DNA from: Thalassotalea sp. ND16A
GTDB taxonomy: Bacteria; Pseudomonadota; Gammaproteobacteria; Enterobacterales; Alteromonadaceae
DNA: 64,000 nucleotides
Reading direction: 5' to 3'
Assembly: GCF_000764205.1 (NCBI RefSeq)
Contig: NZ_JQDZ01000068.1
Span: 124,001-188,000 of the forward strand
A program made the position numbers and the translations under genes. The notes below the pieces were generated by a model. It searched no databases. It had not been told where the DNA came from and saw nothing but the letters and a program-made list of their open reading frames with translations. Shown here piece by piece: positions 36,067 to 45,514 of this stretch (position 1 is the stretch's first letter; each line of letters begins with the position of its first letter).

Positions 36067-37536
36067 TTATTCAGACTTATTGCACGATTGCAGCACAGGT
36101 AATATTTTATTAACTTTATCAAAGGTTTCTTGATATTCACTATCTACTTGTGAATCGGCGACCAAACCGCCGCCAGCCCAGCAGTGAATTCTTTCATTTT
36201 CACAAATAAGAGTCCTGATGGTAATACTGCTGTCCATGTTGCCACAAGCTGAAATATATCCAATAGAGCCGCAATAAACGCTACGGCGATGCGGTTCGAG
36301 TTCTTCAATGATCTCCATTGCTCTTATCTTTGGTGCGCCCGTGATAGAGCCACCAGGGAAGGCGCCACGCAATAAATCTGTGCCATCAAACCCCTGGGCT
36401 AACACACCTTCAACCGTACTGACTAAATGGTGCACTGCCGGAAAGCTTTCAATGGCGAAAAGAGAAGGTACATTCACGGTGCCCGACCGACAAACTTTCG
36501 AGATGTCATTTCTCAGCAAATCGACAATCATTAAGTTTTCAGCTCGATCTTTTGCCGAGTTTTGTAACTGCACCGCATACTCTTGGTCAAATTCGTGAAT
36601 ATTCGATCGTGGCCGGGTGCCTTTTATTGGTTTCGATTGTACCTTCTGATTTTTCAGCTGTAAAAACCGCTCCGGAGACACACTTAAAATAACACCATCT
36701 TCTATGCGCATAAACGCAGAGAATGGCGCTTTATTGTTTTCTCGCAACTTTTTATAAGCGCTATATTCATCGCCTTGATAAAGTGCAGAAAATCGTTGTG
36801 CCAAATTAATTTGATAGCAATCGCCCGATAACAAATACTGCTGAACTTGGTTGAATTTATCTTCATATTGCTGTTTGCTCATATTCGAGCGCCAATCGGT
36901 AGTCAGCTCAAAACTTGTTGCTGAAGAGGTCGTGTCGTTATGGTAATAGTTTGTCAGTTTCTCAGCGATGCTATCGCTAAGCTGTTGCAGATTGTTCTCA
37001 TGGCTCACCAGGGTAAAAAGTTTGCTATTTCGATCGTAAATGATGGCTGTTTTATAGATACCAACTGCCATTTCCGGTAGGGTGATATCGACGCTACTCT
37101 TCGCTGGCAGTTGTTCAAAACGGCGTCCCAGGTCATAACTAAAATAACCCACTGCGCCACCACAAAATGGCAGGCTTGCATCTTCGACAATTGACAACGG
37201 AAAGACTTCGGCCTGCACTTGCTTAATTAGCGAGAGAGGATCAGCCGTTGATATTTCTACTTCGTCACTCTCTCGGTAATGAATTCTGGTAGAAGTTATC
37301 GCTGTTTTTAAGGTGACTACCGGCTCATAGACGAAAATGTCGTAGCGACAGTTAACGTGTTCAGAGTTACCCGAATCGAGCCAAAACGCCCAATTATCTT
37401 GCGCCCAAATTTCAAAAAATTGCTCTGGAGTGTATTTATTTGCACAAGTTAGGGGCGAGGTAAAATAAGGTTTCGTTGTATTTTGTGGTACTTTCACTAG
37501 GCTTATTACGATCAGTTCTTGGTTTTTGCAAACCAT
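36067..37536 (-). CDS. pabB: Aminodeoxychorismate synthase component I
   Basis: 489 residues. With PabA it makes 4-amino-4-deoxychorismate for folate. The chorismate-binding fold is plain: SGDCYQINLAQRFSA, SPERFLQLKNQ, PIKGTRPR, and the C-terminal GAFPGGSITGAPKIRAMEIIEELE; the active-site Lys is in PIKGTRPR. The PabB-specific QVNLA/YQINLAQRF and the neighbours argue against TrpE or a salicylate synthase. Start: the first ATG at 37536; a shorter start after 14 residues (VKVPQN..) is possible. First gene of pabB-Nudix-sdaA. Confidence 0.93.
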   Translation of the reverse strand: MVCKNQELIVISLVKVPQNTTKPYFTSPLTCANKYTPEQFFEIWAQDNWAFWLDSGNSEHVNCRYDIFVYEPVVTLKTAITSTRIHYRESDEVEISTADPLSLIKQVQAEVFPLSIVEDASLPFCGGAVGYFSYDLGRRFEQLPAKSSVDITLPEMAVGIYKTAIIYDRNSKLFTLVSHENNLQQLSDSIAEKLTNYYHNDTTSSATSFELTTDWRSNMSKQQYEDKFNQVQQYLLSGDCYQINLAQRFSALYQGDEYSAYKKLRENNKAPFSAFMRIEDGVILSVSPERFLQLKNQKVQSKPIKGTRPRSNIHEFDQEYAVQLQNSAKDRAENLMIVDLLRNDISKVCRSGTVNVPSLFAIESFPAVHHLVSTVEGVLAQGFDGTDLLRGAFPGGSITGAPKIRAMEIIEELEPHRRSVYCGSIGYISACGNMDSSITIRTLICENERIHCWAGGGLVADSQVDSEYQETFDKVNKILPVLQSCNKSE

Positions 37537-37710
37537 TACATTTAGTTATCAGTATTGTAGCAAACTTTTTTGATGACTTTTATCGATAATATAGCCAATA
37601 GTCATATTGTTATCCCAAGTCGAGAGTTGTATCATACTTGCACTTATACACAGCGCACTATTTTCACGATTTAGCTAACAAATCTAACTCGCGGTTATGT
37701 TTTGTTACTT

Positions 37711-37759
37711 TATAGCAAGTTGATTAAAAATGAGCAGATATTTAATCAACTTGCTATTA
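37711..37759. repeat. Complete inverted-repeat element, TATAGCAAGTTGATTAA family
   Basis: TAGCAAGTTGATTAAA (37713-37728) is perfectly complementary to TTTAATCAACTTGCTA (37741-37756), around a centre with ATGAGCAGAT. It lies between divergent pabB and fumarase genes, just before the fumarase start region. The same centre occurs in the element at 14730-14786. Confidence 0.8.
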
Positions 37760-37802
37760 GCTGTATCGTTTTTGCAAACTTCACGTTAACGACGAGACAA
37801 TT

Positions 37803-39332
37803 ATGACGGTTATTAAGCAACAAGACTTTATTGACAGCATTGAAGATGCTTTACAATACATTTCTTTTTACCATCCCATCGATTTTATTCAAGCCCTTGA
37901 AAAAGCCTACAATAAAGAGCAAAGCCAGGCAGCTAAAGATGCCATTGCGCAAATCTTAATTAATTCACGCATGTCAGCGCAAGGCAAACGCCCGATCTGT
38001 CAAGATACCGGTATTGTTACCTGTTTTGTGAAAGTGGGGATGGATGTTAAATGGGATAACACCAATTTAACCGTACAACAAATGGTTGATGAAGGTACTC
38101 GTCGAGCCTACAGCAACCCAGATAACCCGTTACGTGCATCGATTGTGGCAGACCCAACCGGCGCGCGTAAAAATACCAAAGACAATACCCCTGCTGTGGT
38201 TCATATCGACTTGGTTGCCGGTAGTGAAGTGGAAGTGATGATCGCGGCGAAGGGCGGCGGTAGTGAAAACAAAACCAAAATGGTAATGTTAAACCCAAGC
38301 GATTCCATTGCCGATTGGGTAGTGAAAACACTACCAACGATGGGGGCTGGCTGGTGTCCTCCTGGAATGTTAGGCATAGGCGTGGGCGGCACGGCTGAAA
38401 AAGCTGGCGTACTTGCCAAAGAAAGCTTGATGGATCCGGTAAACATTCAAGAGTTAATTGAACGTGGCCCAGAAAATGCGGAAGAAGAATTGCGTTTAGA
38501 AATTTTTGAACGGGTGAATAAACTCGGCATTGGCGCCCAAGGTCTTGGCGGTTTAACCACAGTTGTAGATGTGAAAATTAATGCGGTACCAACGCACGCG
38601 GCGTCAAAACCTGTAGTAATGATCCCAAATTGTGCGGCAACTCGTCACGTACACTTCCACCTTGATGGTAGTGGCCCAGCCGATTTAACGCCACCAAAAC
38701 TGGAAGAATGGCCAGAAGTGACCTGGGAAGTGGGTGATAATGTTCGTCGTGTTAATGCCGATGGCTTAACCAAAGCCGATATCGCCGAGTGGAAAACCGG
38801 TGAAACGGTATTATTGTCAGGCAAGATTTTAACCGGTCGCGATGCCGCGCATAAACGTATTCAGCAATTATTAGAGTCAGGTGAAGGCTTACCGGAAGGC
38901 GTAGATTTCAATAATAAGTTTATTTATTACGTTGGCCCGGTTGATGCCGTAGGTGATGAAGCCGTAGGTCCGGCAGGCCCAACCACGGCGACTCGTATGG
39001 ATAAATTTACTGACATGATGTTAGATGAATTAAACCTGCTAGGTACCATAGGTAAAGCAGAGCGTGGCCCGGCAACCGTTGAAAGCATTAAAAATCACAA
39101 ATCAGTGTATTTAATGGCGGTAGGCGGCGCAGCGTACTTAGTATCAAAAGCGATCAAGAAATCTCGAGTGGTTGCCTTTGAAGAATTAGGTATGGAAGCC
39201 ATTTACGAATTTGAAGTAGAAGACATGCCAGTAACGGTTGCTGTTGACAGTACCGGTGAGTCTGCACATGTGACAGGACCGGCGATTTGGCAGAAAAAGA
39301 TAGAAATTATCGACGCCGCTGCAAAAGCATAA
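37803..39332 (+). CDS. fumA: Class I (iron-sulfur) fumarate hydratase
   Basis: 509 residues, single-chain class I fumarase interconverting fumarate and malate in the TCA cycle. The three Cys expected for the [4Fe-4S] cluster are in RPICQDTGI, IPNCAATRH and GWCPPGM; the first is near residue 62. The C-terminal beta part has KILTGRDAAHKR and GPTTATRMDKF. The Fe-S cluster makes the enzyme oxygen-sensitive; no class II enzyme is seen here. It starts 44 bp after an inverted-repeat element and ends before a strong terminator. Confidence 0.95.
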   Translation: MTVIKQQDFIDSIEDALQYISFYHPIDFIQALEKAYNKEQSQAAKDAIAQILINSRMSAQGKRPICQDTGIVTCFVKVGMDVKWDNTNLTVQQMVDEGTRRAYSNPDNPLRASIVADPTGARKNTKDNTPAVVHIDLVAGSEVEVMIAAKGGGSENKTKMVMLNPSDSIADWVVKTLPTMGAGWCPPGMLGIGVGGTAEKAGVLAKESLMDPVNIQELIERGPENAEEELRLEIFERVNKLGIGAQGLGGLTTVVDVKINAVPTHAASKPVVMIPNCAATRHVHFHLDGSGPADLTPPKLEEWPEVTWEVGDNVRRVNADGLTKADIAEWKTGETVLLSGKILTGRDAAHKRIQQLLESGEGLPEGVDFNNKFIYYVGPVDAVGDEAVGPAGPTTATRMDKFTDMMLDELNLLGTIGKAERGPATVESIKNHKSVYLMAVGGAAYLVSKAIKKSRVVAFEELGMEAIYEFEVEDMPVTVAVDSTGESAHVTGPAIWQKKIEIIDAAAKA

Positions 39333-39350
39333 CTTAGAAAACTCAGGTAC

Positions 39351-39384
39351 AACAACAAACGCCCGCTAGTAGGGCGTTTGTTGC
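39351..39384 (+). terminator. Terminator of the fumarase gene
   Basis: CAACAAACGCCC (39353-39364) pairs with GGGCGTTTGTTG (39372-39383) around a 7-bp loop. No strong T-run follows, but the stem is long. Confidence 0.7.
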
Positions 39385-39432
39385 ATATAATAATAAAAAA
39401 TATAACAAAAGTTATACCAACAAGAGAATATT

Positions 39433-41463
39433 ATGATCAGAAAATCCTTAAAAATTGTGGCACTTGCCGCACTGCCTTTTGCCTCTGTGGCTTTGGCGGT
39501 TGAGCAAAACGAAGTGTTAACCGTAGACAAATTAAATAGCTTAAATCAGGTACATAACGTGTCCATTTCACCGGATGGCAGCCAACTGGTTTATGGCATT
39601 AAAAAAGGTCAGGAAAAAGGCAACAATCATCTTTGGCTACAAAACGTTAAATCAGGTGCGGTTAGCCAATTAACCAGCCATAGCAAGAGTGAAAGTTCTG
39701 TTACCTGGGCAAAAGATGGTAGTGGTGTATATTTCATTTCAAATCGTGCGGGTTCGAGCCAGTTATGGTTTTTATCCGTTAACGGCGGCGAAGCGGTGCA
39801 GTTAACCGATTTTCCGTTAGACGTTGAAGGCTATAAGTTATCGGCAGATGAGCAAAAACTAGCCGTTGCCTTTACCGTATTGCCAGGGTGTAAAACTTTC
39901 GACTGTACTCAAGAAGCTGTTGCCCTCGAGGAAGCAAAAAAACACAATACCAGAGCTTATGATAAGTTAATGGTACGCCATTGGGATCACTGGTTGGACA
40001 ATTTTAATTCACACTTATTTGTCGCCGATCTACAAAAGGGTAAAGTAACCACTGAAGCTGTTGATGTTATGGCTGATTGGAATACCGACTTTTCTGGTAT
40101 GGGCGAAGTGTCGTTTAAACCCGACGGTAAAGCGTTAGCGTTTTCTGCAAAAGTTCCGGGCAATGACCATGCCTGGACTACCAACTGGGATATTTTTGAG
40201 GTTAACCTTGAGAACAACGAAGTTAATAACTTAACCGTAGATAATAAAGCCTGGGATGCAATGCCGGTGTATTCATCTGACGGTCGTTATTTAGCGTATA
40301 AAGCAATGAAAACGGCGGTTTATGAATCAGATAAATTTAGTTTGCAAGTAATAGATTTACGTACCAACAAAGTAAAAGATGTTGCGCCATTATGGGATCG
40401 CTCAATTGCCAGTTTTCAATTTGACAGTGATAACCGCAGTGTAATTGCCATTGCCCAGGATATTGGCCAAAAAAGTATCTTCAAAATCGATTTACAATTC
40501 GGTGACGTAACGCCAATCTATAATCAGGGATATGCGGGTGATGTGTCTATTGCCGGTGATGCTTTGTATTTTACCCGTCATAATTTAGCTAGCCCAAGCG
40601 ATATTTTTACCATCAATAAAGACGGCTACGGCATTAAGCAATTAACCGATGTTAACCAAGAGAAAATGGCAAACATTACCTTAGGGGCCTACGAGCAATT
40701 TAAATTTAAGGGCTGGAACAACGAAGACGTGCATGGTTACTGGGTAAAACCAGCAAACTTTAAAGCCGGTGAGAAATATCCCATTGCATTTTTAGTGCAC
40801 GGTGGCCCACAGGGCAGTTTCGGCAACATGTTCCATTACCGTTGGAATGCACAACTATGGGCTGCGCAAGGATATGCAGTAGTGATGGTAGATTTTCATG
40901 GTTCAACAGGTTATGGCCAGGCATTTACCGATTCAATCTCGCATGATTGGGGTGGTAAACCACTTGAAGATTTACAAAAAGGTATGGCGTTTATTACCCA
41001 GCAACAAACATGGTTAGACCGTGATAATGCCTGTGCATTGGGTGCATCTTACGGTGGCTATATGATGAACTGGATCATGGGTAACTGGTCAGACGGTTTT
41101 AACTGTATGGTTAACCATGCGGGCCTGTTTGACATGAAAAGCTTTTATAACGTCACCGAAGAATTATGGTTCCCTGAGCACGACTTTGGTGGTCCATACT
41201 TTGAAAACGAAGCCGAGTACACTAAATTTGATCCTTCACGCTTTGTCGATAACTGGAAAATGCCAATGCTGGTGATCCAGGGTGAACTTGATTACCGCGT
41301 GCCTTATGGTCAAAGTTTAGGCGCATTTACTACGCTACAACGCAAAGGCATTGATTCTCGTTTGGTGATGTTCCCTGATGAAGATCACCATATCCGTAAG
41401 CCGGATAATTTAAAAGAATGGTACCGTGAAGTCTTTGTGTGGATGGGAAAGTATGTGAAGTAA
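39433..41463 (+). CDS. Exported S9 family (prolyl oligopeptidase-type) peptidase
   Basis: 676 residues. A Sec signal (MIRKSLKIVALAALPFASVALA) is followed by beta-propeller blades with WD40-like PD40 motifs (SISPDGSQLVYG, YSSDGRYLAY) and a C-terminal hydrolase domain. Catalytic Ser near residue 540 in GASYGGYM, Asp near 619 in GELDYRVP, His near 653 in DEDHHI. This fits acylaminoacyl/dipeptidyl-peptidase-type enzymes that digest peptides in the periplasm or outside. The gene stands alone. Its stop is directly followed by a GGTACAA repeat element. Confidence 0.93.
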   Translation: MIRKSLKIVALAALPFASVALAVEQNEVLTVDKLNSLNQVHNVSISPDGSQLVYGIKKGQEKGNNHLWLQNVKSGAVSQLTSHSKSESSVTWAKDGSGVYFISNRAGSSQLWFLSVNGGEAVQLTDFPLDVEGYKLSADEQKLAVAFTVLPGCKTFDCTQEAVALEEAKKHNTRAYDKLMVRHWDHWLDNFNSHLFVADLQKGKVTTEAVDVMADWNTDFSGMGEVSFKPDGKALAFSAKVPGNDHAWTTNWDIFEVNLENNEVNNLTVDNKAWDAMPVYSSDGRYLAYKAMKTAVYESDKFSLQVIDLRTNKVKDVAPLWDRSIASFQFDSDNRSVIAIAQDIGQKSIFKIDLQFGDVTPIYNQGYAGDVSIAGDALYFTRHNLASPSDIFTINKDGYGIKQLTDVNQEKMANITLGAYEQFKFKGWNNEDVHGYWVKPANFKAGEKYPIAFLVHGGPQGSFGNMFHYRWNAQLWAAQGYAVVMVDFHGSTGYGQAFTDSISHDWGGKPLEDLQKGMAFITQQQTWLDRDNACALGASYGGYMMNWIMGNWSDGFNCMVNHAGLFDMKSFYNVTEELWFPEHDFGGPYFENEAEYTKFDPSRFVDNWKMPMLVIQGELDYRVPYGQSLGAFTTLQRKGIDSRLVMFPDEDHHIRKPDNLKEWYREVFVWMGKYVK

Positions 41464-41718
41464 GAGGTACGAGGTACAAGGTACAAGCAGACCGTGTAAA
41501 CTATAGGGGCGGGTAATGTTTGTTGAATGTGCTTCGAGCTTCTAGCTACGAGCAGGATATTTTATGTCAAGTGAATGCCTATCTGCTCAGACTTAGCGTT
41601 GGTAAGGACAATTTCGTATTCTATCGATAATGCGATCTTCCCGCCGCTCTCAGCTTATCTATATAATCTAAACCATCTAGTTATCGGTGCAGACTGCTTG
41701 TACCCCGTATCCTGTACC
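41464..41718. repeat. Inverted 7-bp repeat element, GGTACAA family, copy 2
   Basis: Left end AGGTACG-AGGTACA-AGGTACA (41465-41485) and GGTACAAGCAG (41480-41490). Right end CTGCTTGTACC (41694-41704), CCGTATC, CTGTACC. The ends are exact inverted 11-mers, and the order TTGTACC, CCGTMTC, CTGTACC is shared with the copy at 33690-33938. In the middle, GCTTCGAGCTTCTAGCTACGAGC (41530-41552) is another imperfect palindrome. No convincing gene is present. Confidence 0.75.
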
Positions 41719-41764
41719 TTTCACTCTAGGAATAAGATACACTCACTCAATGGAATAACTATGA

Positions 41765-41796
41765 AACATCTCGATTTTTGTCGGGATGTTTTTTTT
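41765..41796 (+). terminator. Terminator-like hairpin upstream of rmuC
   Basis: AACATCTCGA (41765-41774) pairs with TCGGGATGTT (41781-41790), with one G-U pair, and TTTTTT follows. The nearest upstream gene ends 300 bp away, so it may end a long peptidase mRNA or an unrecognised small transcript. Confidence 0.65.
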
Positions 41797-41893
41797 GCCT
41801 TTACATGTCTAGCCGGGAAATGTTTTAATAACTGTAAATGTATCCAGTGTATTGATTGTTAAAAGCAACCATTACCAATAATAAGAATTCATT

Positions 41894-43192
41894 ATGGCTA
41901 TTGATTTAAATTTGTTTGTTCTGCTTGCGGCGTTTGCGTTGCTGCTGCTTGTTGCGGTGATTTTGATGTTAAGGAGTGCCCTTACTCAAATTAATCAATT
42001 AAACCTGCAAATTCAGGCGCAAAGTGACACTAGCGTATCCATTCAAGAACGCTTGCAACTCAATCAAGGGATGGCGCAAAAACAATTAGAATTTCAGGCG
42101 AAATTTTCGTCAAACTTGCAACAAACAATTGGCCAATTACGGTTGTCGTTACTAGAGCAATTAAATTCGCATAAAGAGCAATTTAATCAAAACCAAATAA
42201 CCGCCATTAATCAACTGGTTGAACATTTAAACAAGTCGACCAAACAAAGTCGGGATGAGTTAAGCCATTCGTTAAAAGACAATGCTGAAGTGCTGGCAAA
42301 ACGCATGGGTGAGTTAACCGAGAGTACCGATAAACGGCTACAAGATATCTCTGCAGGGGTTGAAAAACGATTAACTGATGGTTTTGATAAAACCACCAAA
42401 ACCTTTAATGATATTTTAAAACGGCTGGCATTAATTGATGATGCGCAAAAGAAAATAACCGAACTGTCAACCAACGTGGTGAGTTTACAGGAAGTATTGG
42501 CCGATAAGCGTTCTCGTGGTGCGTTTGGTGAAGTGCAACTCAATGCGTTGATCCGTAATGTATTACCGGAAAAACATTTCTCAATTCAGCATACACTCTC
42601 GAACGGTAAGATTGCCGACTGCATTTTATTTCTGCCAAAACCGACCGGCAATGTGGTAATAGATTCTAAATTTCCATTAGAAAGCTATAAACGAATGACC
42701 CATATTGATATTGGTGTGTCGGATAAAAAGCTGGCTGAGAGACAATTTAAACAAGACATTAAAAAACACATTAATGACATTAGTGACAAATATTTAATTG
42801 ATAACGAAACCGCCGATGGCGCGGTAATGTTCATTCCTGCAGAAGCTATTTTTGCGGAAATACATGCCCATTATCCTGAGCTGATTGAAGAGGCATACAA
42901 AAAGCGCGTCTGGCTAGCCTCGCCAACGACGTTGATGGCGATTTTAACCACCGCTCGCTCGGTATTAAAAGACGAAGCCACACGCAAACAAATCCACGTG
43001 ATCCAAGAGCACTTATCACAACTGGGTGCCGATTTTAGCCGCTTCAGAACTCGCTTCGATAATTTGGCGAAACATATCGATCAGGCGGCAAGTGATGTGA
43101 AGCAAATTCATACCTCGGCCAATAAAATTTCTGGGCGTTTCGAAAAAATAGAACAGGTAGATTTGGCTGAAGATGAACTGATATCAAGTTAA
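41894..43192 (+). CDS. rmuC: RmuC-type DNA recombination protein
   Basis: 432 residues. One N-terminal membrane helix (residues 5-28), then a long coiled coil rich in Gln/Glu/Lys/Asn (residues 30-185), then the RmuC core with LADKRSRGAFGEVQLNALIRNVLPE, VIDSKFPLESYKR and the AEAIFAEIHAHYPELIEEAYKKRVWLASPTTL nuclease-like segment (motifs near residues 215 and 310). RmuC restricts inverted-repeat-mediated DNA inversion in E. coli. That the gene follows an inverted-repeat element is a coincidence worth noting but no more. It has its own terminator. Confidence 0.95.
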   Translation: MAIDLNLFVLLAAFALLLLVAVILMLRSALTQINQLNLQIQAQSDTSVSIQERLQLNQGMAQKQLEFQAKFSSNLQQTIGQLRLSLLEQLNSHKEQFNQNQITAINQLVEHLNKSTKQSRDELSHSLKDNAEVLAKRMGELTESTDKRLQDISAGVEKRLTDGFDKTTKTFNDILKRLALIDDAQKKITELSTNVVSLQEVLADKRSRGAFGEVQLNALIRNVLPEKHFSIQHTLSNGKIADCILFLPKPTGNVVIDSKFPLESYKRMTHIDIGVSDKKLAERQFKQDIKKHINDISDKYLIDNETADGAVMFIPAEAIFAEIHAHYPELIEEAYKKRVWLASPTTLMAILTTARSVLKDEATRKQIHVIQEHLSQLGADFSRFRTRFDNLAKHIDQAASDVKQIHTSANKISGRFEKIEQVDLAEDELISS

Positions 43193-43226
43193 TTAAAACT
43201 CGAAGTGAACTAAAATGATTTAAGCG

Positions 43227-43271
43227 AAAAAAGGGCTGGTGGTAAATTAAATTTACTACCAGCCCTTTTTA
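43227..43271. terminator. Terminator between rmuC and the NSS transporter
   Basis: A long stem (AAAAAGGGCTGGTGGTAAAT with its complement ATTTACTACCAGCCCTTTTT, one G-U pair) with A and T flanks; it probably serves both convergent genes. Confidence 0.85.
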
Positions 43272-43291
43272 TTGTTTCAATAAATGCGCCG

Positions 43292-44629
43292 TTATAACGA
43301 CATGATAACGTTGATAAATACCACCGAAAGCAATACCGGGCAAACATAGCGCAAGTAATTGCCCCATAATTTTAATGATGGTTTTCTCGCCAGCAATGCT
43401 GCATCGTTAAGCTGGTTACCACGTTTCCAGATCCAGCCAACCACAATAAAATAGAACAGCCCCATAATCGGTAACTGGAATGAATTCACCCAGGTGATCA
43501 CTAAGCCAAACAGAGTATCAAAATTAAATACTATGCTCATACAGGCGGATAATACGATAAGTGACACTATTGCGGTTGCCTTGGTTCTTGGCAGGTTTTT
43601 ATCTTCAACCAAATATGCCACTGGTACTTCGGTAGATGAAATGGTTGATGTTAACGCCGCCATCGACATCAAAGAGAAAAACACCAAGGACACATAAATG
43701 CCAATATCACCCATAGACGCAAATAAGGTCGGTAATACCGAAAAAATCAACTGCGGGCCGCCAATTAATTGGCCATCAACAAATACTTCTTGGCCCATGT
43801 GCTGGGCAACAAATAAGGTTGGAATGATCAATAACCCGGCTAAAAAAGCGATCAAGGTGTCCAGTGCACCAATAGATAGCACTAGCTTGCCCATATCGGC
43901 ACTTTTTTTCATGTAAGAGCCATAAACCATCATGCCGCCAACCCCAATAGATAACGAGAAGAACGCCTGGCCCATCGCCGAGATGATCAATTGTGGGTTC
44001 TTAAGCTGACTAAAATCTGGTTGTAAGTACATGGCAACGCCTGCACTGGCGCCGGGTTGTTGCAAAATATAGATAATTAAGCCAATTAATAAGACAAACA
44101 ACACAGGCATTAACCGGCTTGACCAACGCTCGATCCCGGCGTGCACCCCTTTATTGATAATCAGTGCACTTAAAATAATAAATATTGGAGTAAAGGCTAA
44201 GTTTCTGGCAAAGCTGGAGTCCGCTAACCAGCTAGAAAGATCGGCAAAACCAAGCAAAGCCATTAACGGTGAAAGAGCGTGCGAGAGCATCCAACCGGCA
44301 ACGATGGAATAAAAACTTAACATTAACACCGCGCCTAACAAGCCAAATAATCCTGCCCATTTACCCAAATTGCGCGAGACATTCTCACAGGCATCTTGCA
44401 GGGCACCAACCGGATTTTTCTGTGCTTGATTGCCAATATACATTTCGGCAAAGAGTGCCGGTAATGCCAATAAAACGGTGACAATTAAATAGACAAAAAC
44501 AAAAGCGCCACCGCCGTTGTTTGCCGCTTGTGTGGGAAAGCCCCAAATATTGCCTAAGCCAATAGCAGAGCCTGCCGCGGCTAAAACAAAGCCTATTCTA
44601 GAGTGAAAGGAATCTCGTGTGCTGTTCAT
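43292..44629 (-). CDS. Neurotransmitter:sodium symporter family transporter
   Basis: 445 residues with about 11-12 membrane segments. The start SRIGFVLAAAGSAIGLGNIWGFPT is the NSS/SNF consensus with the unwound TM1 region (AIGLGNIW) that binds Na+ and substrate. These are Na+-coupled amino-acid importers (tryptophan, tyrosine, leucine in LeuT/MhsT/TnaT). The substrate cannot be named. Convergent with rmuC; 235 bp before the next gene on the other strand. Confidence 0.92.
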   Translation of the reverse strand: MNSTRDSFHSRIGFVLAAAGSAIGLGNIWGFPTQAANNGGGAFVFVYLIVTVLLALPALFAEMYIGNQAQKNPVGALQDACENVSRNLGKWAGLFGLLGAVLMLSFYSIVAGWMLSHALSPLMALLGFADLSSWLADSSFARNLAFTPIFIILSALIINKGVHAGIERWSSRLMPVLFVLLIGLIIYILQQPGASAGVAMYLQPDFSQLKNPQLIISAMGQAFFSLSIGVGGMMVYGSYMKKSADMGKLVLSIGALDTLIAFLAGLLIIPTLFVAQHMGQEVFVDGQLIGGPQLIFSVLPTLFASMGDIGIYVSLVFFSLMSMAALTSTISSTEVPVAYLVEDKNLPRTKATAIVSLIVLSACMSIVFNFDTLFGLVITWVNSFQLPIMGLFYFIVVGWIWKRGNQLNDAALLARKPSLKLWGNYLRYVCPVLLSVVFINVIMSL

Positions 44630-44864
44630 AAAGTATCTTAAAATATTGTTATTCTTATTTAGTGCACTGAGCTTACCTAGGTTTAAAAGTGTTTGAAAGC
44701 CATTTATCGTAAATCATCGAGAAAACCCTGCGTTCAGAGCGTAGCGAAGTTCACTAAAGTTTGAAAAACAAATGCGATAGCAGGATGAAAAGTGAAATTG
44801 CACTGGAAACCGAAATCAACACTGATTATGATAGGGAACTGAATTAACTTTTTCGATTTATTTT

Positions 44865-45509
44865 ATGCTGCAGTTCAAAATTATTCCGGTGACTCCATTT
44901 CAACAAAACGCCACATTAATTTGGTGTGATACCAGTATGCAAGGTGCCATCATCGACCCCGGCGGGGATGTCGAGCGGTTATTAGCCGAAGTTGAGCAAG
45001 CAGGCGTAACCCTGACCAAATTGTTACTCACTCATTCTCATGTTGATCATGCCGGTGGCACGCAAGATATTGCCGATAAATTTAACTTAACCATTGAAGG
45101 GCCGCATAAAGCCGATCAATTTTGGATAGATATTTTTGAACAACAAATTCAACAGTTTGGCTTTCCAGGTGCACGGGTGTTTAACACCGATAGATGGTTA
45201 GAGCAGGGCGATACTGTAACCGTAGGTAATGAAACGTTAGAAGTGTATTTTTGTCCGGGACATACCCCGGGGCATGTCATTTTCTTTCATCGCGAAAGTA
45301 AACTGGCACAAGTAGGCGATGTATTGTTTAGAGGCTCGATAGGCCGCACAGATTTTCCCAAAGGCGATTTAGCGACGTTAATCAATTCTATTAAAACCAA
45401 CCTATGGCCGCTTGGCGATGAGGTTCGATTTATTCCAGGCCATGGCCCAATGAGCACTTTTGGTGAAGAGCGGGCGAGCAATCCATTCGTTGCTGATGGG
45501 GTACGCTAA
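44865..45509 (+). CDS. YcbL-like MBL-fold hydrolase
   Basis: 214 residues. The metal motif is LTHSHVDHAGG near residue 58 and further ligands are in CPGHTPGHVIFFH and VGDVLFRGSIGRTD. These, with FIPGHGP, match the YcbL/glyoxalase II group, but the protein lacks the C-terminal substrate domain of glyoxalase II. E. coli YcbL has such a fold; its substrate is not settled. The gene is convergent with the SpoU gene at only 5 bp. Confidence 0.88.
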   Translation: MLQFKIIPVTPFQQNATLIWCDTSMQGAIIDPGGDVERLLAEVEQAGVTLTKLLLTHSHVDHAGGTQDIADKFNLTIEGPHKADQFWIDIFEQQIQQFGFPGARVFNTDRWLEQGDTVTVGNETLEVYFCPGHTPGHVIFFHRESKLAQVGDVLFRGSIGRTDFPKGDLATLINSIKTNLWPLGDEVRFIPGHGPMSTFGEERASNPFVADGVR

Positions 45510-45514
45510 CTCAC

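Noticed and set aside
41575-41862. 95-residue frame between the S9 peptidase and rmuC
   Set aside because: It crosses the GGTACAA repeat element and the terminator at 41765, has no ribosome-binding site, and its composition is not protein-like.
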